Source: Deltaproteobacteria bacterium
GTDB taxonomy: Bacteria; Desulfobacterota; Desulfarculia; Adiutricales; Adiutricaceae
DNA length: 42,296 nucleotides
Assembly: GCA_031279515.1 (NCBI GenBank)
Contig: JAITII010000073.1
Coordinates: 1-42,296, forward strand
Direction of reading: 5' to 3'
Shown: positions 34,870-42,296 of the stretch, piece by piece
Layout of the letters: each line of letters starts with the position of its first letter
How positions within the stretch are numbered: the first letter of the stretch is position 1
The notes under the pieces: generated by a model
Told to the model about the DNA's origin: nothing
Database searches by the model: none
Seen by the model: only the letters and a program-made list of their open reading frames with translations
Position numbers and translations under genes: made by a program

Positions 34870-35693
34870 TACGCATATTAACGATGTTATCGCAAAAACA
34901 CCTCACTCCAAACTTCCTCTAAACCCCGACCATTTTCTTTACTTGGTACCTTTGATTTGCAATACTACTTTATATTGTATTGTTTGTGCAGGCATGTGCC
35001 CAAGTCCACACCTCCTACTATGTCTTTGCGATGACACCTTTTAAATTTTGTCTCTTAGCCTGCACGCTTTGTAAAATCCCTCAAGTCAAGAACCCTTTAA
35101 AAAAATCAATTTTTATGGTGAAGACTTTTTTCCTAATCCCACCAGCTATTTTTAGTTTTATAAAGAGCTAATCTTAAACTCTGCAAAGAGCCGCAATTTT
35201 TTGCTTGATATTGTCGCCTCAGGGAAAACTATACCCTTTTTCCAAAGCTTTTTTAGACATATTGTTTTTTTAAAGGCATTTAAAAAAGATAATGTCTTCA
35301 AAAAAGCAATTAATTTTGGGGCAAACTAGGGCTGCGCCTCATTTACAAATCATGAGCGGACAATCTCTATCCCATCCATCTTTTCACCCTAGAGGGAATT
35401 TTTATCCCCGCCTTTAACCAAGGGTCGCTCAAAAAAAACTCATCAAAGGGCTGTGAAACAAATAAAGTAGCTTATGTCCTTTCTGCTTGCAAAATAAAAC
35501 CATGGAGAAAAGCTTTGGAGCCTAAATTCTGGGCCAATATTTAGGGCAAAAATGAATCAAGATAGCTTTAGCGTTTTAAATTGAAATACTGCCTACTTTA
35601 CCCAATTTGAGGCGTATCTTCTGGGCTACTGAAATATCAGTAAGGTTATGAATCGTAACTTTGATCTGTCCTCAAAAGAAACATGGAGAAAAA
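34870..35693 (+). other. Long leader or unannotated RNA region before the TonB receptor
   Basis: About 0.8 kb downstream of the consensus promoter and upstream of the receptor gene. A 63-codon frame starting TTG at 34980 lacks a ribosome binding site. No cobalamin, TPP or other riboswitch signature and no Fur-like box was recognised. A weak stem AGGG/CCCT followed by five T lies near 35220-35242. The region may be a long 5-prime leader or may encode a small RNA. Confidence 0.45.
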
Positions 35694-37862
35694 ATGCGTA
35701 CAAAATTTTGGTACTTTACCTGGGCCTTGGCGATGGCATTTTTATGCCAACTACTCCTTACGCCCAACACCTCCTTTGGCCAACAGGTCACTGGAGGATT
35801 ACTTGACACCGTGGTTGTTTCCGCCACGCGTTTTTCCGATACCCTAAGAGATCTACCCATTAGTCCTGTAGTCATTGACGAGGAGACCATTGCCCGCCAC
35901 CCCAATACAGACCTAGGCGATCTGTTAGAGGAGGCCGGCGTCTTGGTGGACCGCCAGTATTACCTGGGAGGCCAGGTGGTGATCCGCGGGCTCACCGCCA
36001 ATATTAGCGGCAGCGACGTGCAATCTGAAGTGCTGATGCTTTTAAACGGGCACCGTATAGGCCTCGGCAGTATGTTGCGCTTCCCTTCAAAAAATATCGA
36101 AAGAATTGAGATTATCCGTGGACCCATGGGCCTCCAGTTCGGATCAGCTGCTATGGGCGGTGTTGTGAACGTCATCACCAAAAGGGGAACCGGGCCTATA
36201 CAGGGCTATGCCGAAGCTGGGATAGGAAGTTGGGGCCACTATGATTTCGGCGCTGGTTTTTCAGGTGAGTACAAGGGTTTCGACTACTCAGTGGGTGCCA
36301 GCAAATTGGCCCAAAAGTCAGACTACCATATAGGCGGAGGGCCCACTTATTTAAACACCCAGACCAAGGCCAAAATAGAGGCAAGTGCCCAGCTGGGGTA
36401 CACCTTCAATGAGCGGCACCGCTTAGGGATCATTGTCAATTACCTGGACCTCCAGGACTATGGATTTGTGGGCACTTACACAGCCATGAACAATGTCACC
36501 ATGGGGGTGGCCAATACCTCGGGGAAAACCTCTGGAGACGGCAAGTATGTGGATCTCTCCTATGAAGGCGGAACTGAAAACGGCCTTTTTACCTGGCTCT
36601 TAAAATATTTTGTGGGAAGGAACAATCAGGAGGGGCGCACGGTTAACGCCCCATACCACAATGATATAAACGGCGCCCAGGCTAACATTACAGGCAATTT
36701 TACAGATATTGGGCTGGAGGTCACCGCTGGCTACGATCTTACCAAATACGATTTTCAGCAGCCCTCTTCCTCCGGTTATGAATATACCGATATGGGAGGA
36801 TATATTTTAGGGAAGAAATACTTTTTAGATGACCGCCTGGTCATAACAGGTGGCATCAGGGTGAACCACGTGGAAACCAGTACCGAAGCTTACGGTGGAA
36901 ACGAGTTTCGGGAGACCAAGTGGACCCCTGCAATTGGATTTAGCTTCATGGCAACTGATTACCTCAAATTCAGAGGAAACTACTCCCAAGGCTACAGGGC
37001 CCCCACAGTCAGCGAACTCTACGGCCGCGGAAATGCCATGGTGGGCCGCTATTTCTTTTACCTTACCACCATGGGAAATCGCGTAGTAAATACGGTTTAC
37101 CAATATCCTAACCCTAACCTCAAGCCCCAGACCTCGGAGTCCTTTGAACTGGGTGTTGATGTGGATTTGGAAACCTTCCGAGGAAGCCTCACTGCATTTA
37201 CGAGTACTTTCAAGGGCAAGATAGATAGGGTGGACTCGCCTTTCCCGCCCTTTGTCTATTCCGAGGCAATACAAAAGTGGCCCTGGATAGAAGGGAGAAT
37301 CATGCCCCAGATGTACGCAGGGTTTCCCGCAGGCTTCCCAAATCCTGATGCTATAAGTGTTTACGCCGCTGAAGCCATAACCATGAACGTAGGCGACGCC
37401 AGAATCGCCGGTCTGGAATGGTCCTTAAGGTGGGACATGGGAAGGACTTTCGACTGGGGATTTTCACTTACGGCCTATTCATTCGGCACCTATCTCCCGG
37501 TGGCAAAATACACCAAGGGACCGGATGAAAATACCAGGATGCGCAAGGTCCCACGGTTTTTTATCTCCTCGGGCATCGATCTGGAGCTTGAAGAATATGG
37601 CCTATGGGCGGATCTGAACTTCATCTATAAATCCACCCAACGCGGCTCCAACCTCACAAGCGATCCGACCCTTCCCGACATCCAGCCCAGCTATGTGGTA
37701 AGTAACATCAAGATCGGAAAGACCATCAAAGAATGGGACAGCGGAGCAATTAAGTTCCAGGTAGAAGTGGACAATATAGCCGATACCTACTATGAAGTCA
37801 CTGCCGGTTATCCGCTCCCTGGCCGCACCTTCTACGTGGGCCTCCGCTACGACTTCCATTAA
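35694..37862 (+). CDS. TonB-dependent outer membrane receptor, probable heme/porphyrin type
   Basis: A 722-residue outer membrane importer. A signal peptide spans 1-29, and the TonB box DTVVVSA lies at 38-44. The plug domain runs about 50-165 (VLMLLNGHRIGLGS, IERIEIIRGPMGLQFGSAAMGGVVNVITK), followed by the beta-barrel ending in YVGLRYDFH with the required aromatic C-terminus. The motifs YRAPTVSELYG near 434 and NPNLKPQTSESFELG near 473, preceded by MGNRVVNTV, resemble the FRAP/NPNL region of heme receptors; no histidine lies between them, unlike well-studied heme receptors. The start was moved from a TTG at 35661 to the ATG at 35694, which has GGAG upstream. The following radical SAM and ECF genes suggest a tetrapyrrole substrate. 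Confidence 0.88.
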   Translation: MRTKFWYFTWALAMAFLCQLLLTPNTSFGQQVTGGLLDTVVVSATRFSDTLRDLPISPVVIDEETIARHPNTDLGDLLEEAGVLVDRQYYLGGQVVIRGLTANISGSDVQSEVLMLLNGHRIGLGSMLRFPSKNIERIEIIRGPMGLQFGSAAMGGVVNVITKRGTGPIQGYAEAGIGSWGHYDFGAGFSGEYKGFDYSVGASKLAQKSDYHIGGGPTYLNTQTKAKIEASAQLGYTFNERHRLGIIVNYLDLQDYGFVGTYTAMNNVTMGVANTSGKTSGDGKYVDLSYEGGTENGLFTWLLKYFVGRNNQEGRTVNAPYHNDINGAQANITGNFTDIGLEVTAGYDLTKYDFQQPSSSGYEYTDMGGYILGKKYFLDDRLVITGGIRVNHVETSTEAYGGNEFRETKWTPAIGFSFMATDYLKFRGNYSQGYRAPTVSELYGRGNAMVGRYFFYLTTMGNRVVNTVYQYPNPNLKPQTSESFELGVDVDLETFRGSLTAFTSTFKGKIDRVDSPFPPFVYSEAIQKWPWIEGRIMPQMYAGFPAGFPNPDAISVYAAEAITMNVGDARIAGLEWSLRWDMGRTFDWGFSLTAYSFGTYLPVAKYTKGPDENTRMRKVPRFFISSGIDLELEEYGLWADLNFIYKSTQRGSNLTSDPTLPDIQPSYVVSNIKIGKTIKEWDSGAIKFQVEVDNIADTYYEVTAGYPLPGRTFYVGLRYDFH

Positions 37863-37897
37863 ACAGGGCCTATAGTTTATTCCCATTTAAGTAGATT

Positions 37898-37927
37898 ATC
37901 CAGGGGGAGCCATCCCCCTGGATTTTT
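37898..37927 (+). terminator. Rho-independent terminator after the TonB receptor
   Basis: A perfect 11-bp stem, ATCCAGGGGGA (37898-37908) and TCCCCCTGGAT (37913-37923), with loop GCCA and a following T-run. It lies 36 bp after the stop. Confidence 0.93.
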
Positions 37928-38091
37928 ATCTCTAGCTTTTATTTAGGAACAAAAATATTACGATAATGGCCTCTGAGCTAAAGAGAATGCACAGTTAAAA
38001 AGTTTGTATCATAATAGAGAAAAAAAATAGTGCCTAAGGCAAAAAGCCTAGATAAAATTTATTTCATGTAAATTTGCCACAAGGAAGAGAA

Positions 38092-39423
38092 ATGGACATT
38101 CCCTCGGAATATAAGGCCCGCATCGGAGGGGATCCTATGCGCATAGCTTTTGACAAACCTGCCTTAGGGGGCGCTATGCAAGATAGGCAGATGGGAGCTA
38201 AAAAATATGAGGGGCCGGTTCCCACTTTTGCGGACCTCTGGAAAGGCGCAAAGGCGCCTCTTTCTTGCTATATAAATATCCCCTTTTGCGCTAGCTTTTG
38301 CCCCTATTGCGGGTTTTTTAAGCTGAAACATACACCGCAACTGGAGGCCTCCTATCTGGAGGGTCTCCTCAGTGAAATAAAAATAGAGGCCTTGGAAGCT
38401 AAAAAAAAGGGCTTGAAATTTCAAGCCGTCTTTGTGGGAGGTGGGACTCCCACCTCCTTTTCCGCCAATTCCTTAGAGAAAATACTAGGTGCCATTGGCG
38501 AGCTGCCCCTTGAAGATGACGCTGAAATCACCTTAGAGGGTAGGATAAGCCTACTTTCAGAAGAGAAGATCCGCAGGATCTGGGAAGGGGGAGTTACTAG
38601 ATTTTCCTTAGGCATCCAGAGCTTTGATGAAAAAACCCGCCAGAGGGCTGGACGCTTTGACAAACCGGAAAAACTAAAAGAGATCTTAGAGGCTTTAATT
38701 GAGACCGCCCCAGGCATAGTAACCATCGATCTAATTTACGGACTTCCGGAGCAAACTCTGTCTGTCTTTGAAAAAGACCTTGCCACTGCCACAGAACTTA
38801 AGGTCCACGGCATAAGCCTCTACCTTTTAAAGCAAATGCCAACTAGTCCCCTTTTCGAAAACAAGGCCACAGGCAAAAGGGAGAGGCCTTTAACGGCAGC
38901 TGAACTTTCTGACTACTATAGGCTTTCCTTAAATTTCCTTCCCCAAAAAGGCTATAGGCAGCTATCAGTGAGCCACTGGAGCCGAGATAAAAGGGACAGA
39001 AACCTATACAACACATTTACTATGGGCCGCAGGGATCTAGTGGGCGTGGGAGCTGGCGCAGGCGGCTCGATAAATGGGGCATCATATCTGAATTTTCCCA
39101 GTCTAGAGAAATACTTATTGGCCCTTTCCCAAAAGATTAAACCCATTTTAAACTACTATCCCCCCAGCCCTTTAACCCCCTTTTTAAACTCTGTCTCTAG
39201 GCAACTTTTGGAGGGCAGGGTTTCTCTTAAAACCTTAGATGAGGCAGGTGCTTTAAAAGACCCTCTGGTTTTAGCGCTTTTAAGGCAGTGGGAGGAAGCT
39301 AGCTTGCTCCAAGAAAATCCAGATGGTTTTTCCCTTACCCAGGCAGGTGTTTTTTGGAGGGCCAATATGGAGTTCATCTTAAGGTCCCTTTTAACAGCAG
39401 CCTTACAAGAGAACTCCCTATGA
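38092..39423 (+). CDS. HutW/ChuW-like radical SAM protein
   Basis: A 443-residue radical SAM enzyme of the HemW/HutW branch. The cluster motif is CASFCPYCGFF (C66, C70, C73), followed by the SAM-contact region VFVGGGTPTSFS and IDLIYGLPEQT. HutW/ChuW enzymes open the heme ring anaerobically by radical methyl transfer, freeing iron, and are encoded with heme receptors; the true coproporphyrinogen oxidase HemN and the heme chaperone HemW are related alternatives. The position between a TonB receptor and an importer favours HutW/ChuW. The start was moved from a TTG at 38074 to the ATG at 38092 with AAGGAAG upstream. The stop overlaps the next ATG (ATGA). Confidence 0.82.
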   Translation: MDIPSEYKARIGGDPMRIAFDKPALGGAMQDRQMGAKKYEGPVPTFADLWKGAKAPLSCYINIPFCASFCPYCGFFKLKHTPQLEASYLEGLLSEIKIEALEAKKKGLKFQAVFVGGGTPTSFSANSLEKILGAIGELPLEDDAEITLEGRISLLSEEKIRRIWEGGVTRFSLGIQSFDEKTRQRAGRFDKPEKLKEILEALIETAPGIVTIDLIYGLPEQTLSVFEKDLATATELKVHGISLYLLKQMPTSPLFENKATGKRERPLTAAELSDYYRLSLNFLPQKGYRQLSVSHWSRDKRDRNLYNTFTMGRRDLVGVGAGAGGSINGASYLNFPSLEKYLLALSQKIKPILNYYPPSPLTPFLNSVSRQLLEGRVSLKTLDEAGALKDPLVLALLRQWEEASLLQENPDGFSLTQAGVFWRANMEFILRSLLTAALQENSL

Positions 39424-39953
39424 AATTTGGCACTTGGTCCACTAGAGATCTGGCGGTAATAGGCGTTTTAGCAGCCCTCTCCAGGGCCCTAGGCCTAATA
39501 ACTGTCTTCGCCTTAGGGGGCATGAATCCCCTCTCTCTTTCCTTAAGGGCCATGATTATAACTGTCCTTTTCATAGTCCTAAGGATTAAGGTGAGGGTAT
39601 TTGGCACCTTGGTGTTAGCTACTGCAATCGGCTCTTTAACCTCCTTTTTCATCATGGCTCGGGGGATCACAAGCCTTCCTTTAGTCCTCTTGTGCGCCCT
39701 CATTGCTGAAATAATCATAGTTTACATAGGCCAAAACAAAGTCTGGGCCATTATCATAGTTACCTCCCTTTTGGGGGTATTGGAAAAAGCCGTTAGTTTA
39801 CTCTTCATGTATCTCAGCATGAGAGAAGCCCCGGCTATGATGTGGCCTATTGTCTTTTTGACAGCCATCAGCTCAATAGGCGACCTAATAGCTCTTTTCA
39901 TAGCCCCCCGCTTTGTCAAAGAATTAAGGCACGCTGGATTTATCAATGCTTAA
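39420..39953 (+). CDS. ECF transporter substrate-binding S component
   Basis: A 177-residue integral membrane protein with about five or six hydrophobic helices (for example DLAVIGVLAALSRALGLITV, IVFLTAISSIGDLIALFIA). Its size and topology are typical of ECF S components, which bind the vitamin or cofactor. The substrate cannot be read from the sequence; none of the best-known substrate signatures was recognised. The start was set to the ATG at 39420, which overlaps the stop of the radical SAM gene, instead of an upstream frame beginning inside that gene. It overlaps the T component by 8 bp. The tight linkage to the radical SAM gene suggests that its substrate is a tetrapyrrole. Confidence 0.8.
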   Translation: MKFGTWSTRDLAVIGVLAALSRALGLITVFALGGMNPLSLSLRAMIITVLFIVLRIKVRVFGTLVLATAIGSLTSFFIMARGITSLPLVLLCALIAEIIIVYIGQNKVWAIIIVTSLLGVLEKAVSLLFMYLSMREAPAMMWPIVFLTAISSIGDLIALFIAPRFVKELRHAGFINA

Positions 39954-40782
39954 AGACGCAGGATTTTTCGCCTTAGGGGCCCCTTTAAACGAACTTAGCC
40001 AAGAGGAGGGCTTTAGCGGTGCTCCGATAAAGCTCATCTTCGCCCTTTGTGCCTATATCTTGGCCCTAGTACTTAATAAATGGGAGCCTTTGGTGTTCTT
40101 GGCCGCCTCCTCCATGTTCTGGGCCCTAGGGAAGATCCGTCTGGGGCTCTTAATAAAGGCCTATCTTATCTTAGCTATCTTTTTGGCCCTCTGCCTGGCC
40201 GGGGCCATCTATTTGCCCGCCCTCATCTGGTCGCGTCCAGCTTCAACCGCTGGCTCCGGGCTGACCTATGCCATTTTACCCGCCTTGAGGATGCTAATTG
40301 GGGTCAATATGGCCCTAGTTTTGGTGATAACTGTCCCCGCCGGGGCTATTTCCAGGCTGATTTCCGCCCTTCGGTTGCCGGATTTTCTCTTTGTGCCCTT
40401 AATAATAGTTTTTCGTTTTATTGGCACCTTTGTCCAGGAGTTCTTCCTGGTAAGTGAGGCAACGAGGGCCAAAACAGGTAGAAGCTTAATCTTTTTGGCC
40501 TTGGTAAAGCCATGGAAACTATGGAGGGGTTTTTTTGTACCCATGGTCTTTAGGGCCCTTTGCGGGGCTGATGAGCTGGCCTTGGCCTTGGAAATGAAAG
40601 GCTTGACTAGAAAATCTTTATTTTGGGAGCGGCCTAAGCTCTTAAATAGCCAAGACTATTACCTTCTCTTTGTGGGCTCCATAGTTCTTTTGGGCTCCAT
40701 CTACCTCCAGTTGCAGGGCGCCATCTTTGGAGTCGACGCGGCTCCTCTGGCAAATACCGCTATGGGAGCCAGAGTCAAGTGA
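39946..40782 (+). CDS. ECF transporter transmembrane T component (CbiQ/EcfT family)
   Basis: A 278-residue membrane protein that couples the S component to the ATPases. Helices lie near 28-60, 66-92, 110-135 and at the C-terminus (YYLLFVGSIVLLGSIYL). The cytoplasmic coupling helix region shows ADELALALEMKGLTRK, corresponding to the A-R-G motifs of EcfT, with lysine in place of the usual arginine. It overlaps the S gene by 8 bp and the ATPase gene by 4 bp (GTGA), so the three are translated as a unit. Confidence 0.88.
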   Translation: MLKDAGFFALGAPLNELSQEEGFSGAPIKLIFALCAYILALVLNKWEPLVFLAASSMFWALGKIRLGLLIKAYLILAIFLALCLAGAIYLPALIWSRPASTAGSGLTYAILPALRMLIGVNMALVLVITVPAGAISRLISALRLPDFLFVPLIIVFRFIGTFVQEFFLVSEATRAKTGRSLIFLALVKPWKLWRGFFVPMVFRALCGADELALALEMKGLTRKSLFWERPKLLNSQDYYLLFVGSIVLLGSIYLQLQGAIFGVDAAPLANTAMGARVK

Positions 40783-42236
40783 AAGAGCTGCAATTGGACC
40801 TTACTGTACCCACCATCCAGGCTGACTCCCTTTCCTTCCGCTACCCCATGGCAACTGTGCCTGCCTTAAAGGACGTCTCTTTTTCCCTCTTGCCAGGTGA
40901 GGTAATGCTAGTAGCCGGTCCCAGCGGAGGGGGTAAAAGTACCCTTATAAGGCTCTTAAATGGTCTGGCCTATCACCACTATCACGGTCAGGTGCTAGGG
41001 AGCCTTATGGTCTTGGGAAAAGAGCACAGCTCTAAGACCCTTTCTGAAATCTCCTGGCAAGTGGCCTCTGTTTTCCAAAATCCGGAATCTCAGTTCTTTG
41101 GGCTTAACCCCCGAGACGAAATACTTTTGGCCTGGGAATGCCGAGGCCTAGCCAAAGATAAGGCATTGGCCCTTCTAGAAAAATGGCAAGAGACATTAAA
41201 GCTATCTGAATTTCTCTTACGCCCCATAGCCTCCCTTTCCAGCGGACAAAAGCAAAAGACCATCCTCGCAGAATCCTTGGCCCTGTCCCCAGGACTATTA
41301 ATATTGGATGAGCCCTCAGCCAACCTGGACCCGGAATCCACCAAGGATTTGGCAAGTGAGCTTAAAAGCCTTAAAGAGACCGGGATCTCTATCTTAATAG
41401 TGGACCATCACCGCCGCTGGCTGGGCGACTGGGTGGACAAGGGCCTAGTCTTGGACAAAGGTAGGCTTATGTATTTTGGACCCTATGCCGGCTTAGATGA
41501 CCCAGTTTTACGGGAAAAATATGGCCTCCGGCCAGGGCACAGGGGCTCTAATAAGCCCCACAGCCAAGCTAGCAAAAAAGAAAGAAAAGAGGAAAATACA
41601 GTTGAGGCACAAAAGATTAGCTTTTCTTATCCCAAAGGGTCACTGCTCTTTAAAGACTTAAATCTCACCTTGTATCCAGGGGAAGTAACGGCCCTAACTG
41701 GCCAGAACGGCTCAGGGAAGACTACCCTTTTAAAGCTCTTATCCGGGCTTATTGATCCCGATAGCGGCTCCATTCTCTTTTCCGGTAAGGCCCTTAAAAA
41801 AGGCCAACGCTTAAAAAATACCAGCGTTGCCATGCAAAATGCCGACCGTCAGCTGGTCATGAGTACTGTAGCCCAGGAGATTAAAGCTGCCTATGAAAAG
41901 CTCTGCCCAAAGGAAATTCAAAGGGAACTTGAGCGCTGGAACCTAGGGGACTTGACCCAAAGGCACCCCCAGTCCCTTTCCGGAGGGGAGAGGCAGCGCC
42001 TCGCCTTGGCCGCAGCCCTAAGTAAAAAATCCCAGCTCTTACTTTTAGATGAGCCCACCAGCGGCTTAGATGCCACTAACCTTGCCTTGGTGGCCAAAGC
42101 TATAAAGGGAGCCTCCTTAACAAGGCCCGTTTATCTTATCACCCACGACTTAGACCTCTTGGAGATGACCGGCGCCTCTATAGTAGCTTTAGATGAGCTA
42201 AAGGCGCAAAATAACACCCTAGCCCCCCAAAGCTAA
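40779..42236 (+). CDS. ECF transporter double ATPase (fused A and A-prime)
   Basis: A 485-residue protein with two ABC ATPase domains in tandem, supplying both nucleotide-binding subunits of the ECF importer. Domain 1 has Walker A GPSGGGKST (from 47), signature LSSGQ (153-157) and Walker B LLILDEPSANLDP. Domain 2 has Walker A GQNGSGKTT (from 308), signature LSGGE (400-404), Walker B LLLLDEPTSGLD and the switch histidine in THD near 456. The Q-loops read FQNPESQFFG and MQNADRQLVM, the pattern typical of ECF ATPases. A lysine-rich linker (about 255-275) joins the halves. The GTG start overlaps the T component stop. Confidence 0.93.
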   Translation: MKELQLDLTVPTIQADSLSFRYPMATVPALKDVSFSLLPGEVMLVAGPSGGGKSTLIRLLNGLAYHHYHGQVLGSLMVLGKEHSSKTLSEISWQVASVFQNPESQFFGLNPRDEILLAWECRGLAKDKALALLEKWQETLKLSEFLLRPIASLSSGQKQKTILAESLALSPGLLILDEPSANLDPESTKDLASELKSLKETGISILIVDHHRRWLGDWVDKGLVLDKGRLMYFGPYAGLDDPVLREKYGLRPGHRGSNKPHSQASKKERKEENTVEAQKISFSYPKGSLLFKDLNLTLYPGEVTALTGQNGSGKTTLLKLLSGLIDPDSGSILFSGKALKKGQRLKNTSVAMQNADRQLVMSTVAQEIKAAYEKLCPKEIQRELERWNLGDLTQRHPQSLSGGERQRLALAAALSKKSQLLLLDEPTSGLDATNLALVAKAIKGASLTRPVYLITHDLDLLEMTGASIVALDELKAQNNTLAPQS

Positions 42237-42296
42237 ATTCAGAAACAAAAAGGGCCTGGCCCCTAAAGCCTTTTGGCCCCTAAAGCCCATAGGCCC
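42237..42296 (+). other. Sequence after the ECF operon
   Basis: The last 60 bases contain GGGCCTGGCCC and two copies of GGCCCCTAAAGCC. They could form part of a terminator that continues beyond the window; it cannot be judged from what is present. Confidence 0.3.

Noticed and set aside
34980-35171. 63-codon open frame downstream of the consensus promoter
   Set aside because: TTG start without ribosome binding site and no recognisable pattern; more likely part of a leader or RNA.
34870-35693. Cobalamin, TPP or other riboswitch, or Fur box, upstream of the TonB receptor
   Set aside because: No matching conserved core was found by eye; a covariance-model search would settle it.

Overview
The window reads as chromosome from an anaerobic, Gram-negative bacterium, most likely of the Desulfobacterota/deltaproteobacterial kind. 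A TonB-dependent receptor implies an outer membrane. The order ftsH-folP-cdaA-ybbR-glmM is a layout I associate with that group. Anaerobic life is suggested by a 2-hydroxyacyl-CoA dehydratase-type iron-sulfur protein, a membrane polyferredoxin and a HutW/ChuW-like radical SAM enzyme. Genes are GC-balanced, but the spacers are long (0.5-1.4 kb), very AT-rich and carry three different short tandem-repeat arrays. This loose architecture would suit a host-associated or slowly eroding genome, which is inference only. No rRNA, tRNA, CRISPR array or intact insertion sequence was recognised.

Layout. (1) 6-4351, minus strand: a five-gene redox operon (anchored exported protein, polyferredoxin, HgdB-like Fe-S protein, two flavodoxin-fold proteins). 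(2) 5234-9519, plus: recR, then ilvB-ilvN and hisB-hisA, ending in a terminator. (3) 10243-12971: mutS2 and infA, the latter with its own promoter and terminator. (4) 13516-21482: ftsH-folP-cdaA-ybbR-glmM, then a creD-like gene. (5) 21648-25804, minus: a helix-turn-helix protein with a histone H1-like tail, and, reading leftward from 25804, a small unknown gene, dnaJ and hemB. (6) 26410-29879: an NtrY-type sensor kinase and a cinA whose C-terminal domain is degenerate. (7) 30438-34290: a large unknown protein overlapping an HD-GYP gene. (8) 34291-35693: a 1.4 kb spacer with a 7-bp repeat array, a terminator with a competing hairpin, repeated TTGACA boxes and a perfect consensus sigma-70 promoter. 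(9) 35694-42236: TonB receptor, radical SAM enzyme and a complete ECF transporter (S, T and a fused double ATPase).

The two blocks most likely to be undescribed systems are the redox operon (1) and the TonB/radical SAM/ECF locus (9). I read the latter as a candidate anaerobic tetrapyrrole (heme) acquisition route in which an ECF importer replaces the usual periplasmic-binding-protein ABC importer. The third notable item is the 205-residue protein at 21648-22265. It joins two transposase-like helix-turn-helix domains to a 61-residue, lysine-rich, acid-free tail and lies behind a near-consensus promoter, so it looks like a domesticated nucleoid-associated protein. Several starts were moved from the longest reading frame on the basis of ribosome binding sites, promoters or family alignment (hisA, infA, glmM, creD, the 114-residue gene, TonB receptor, radical SAM gene, ECF S component).
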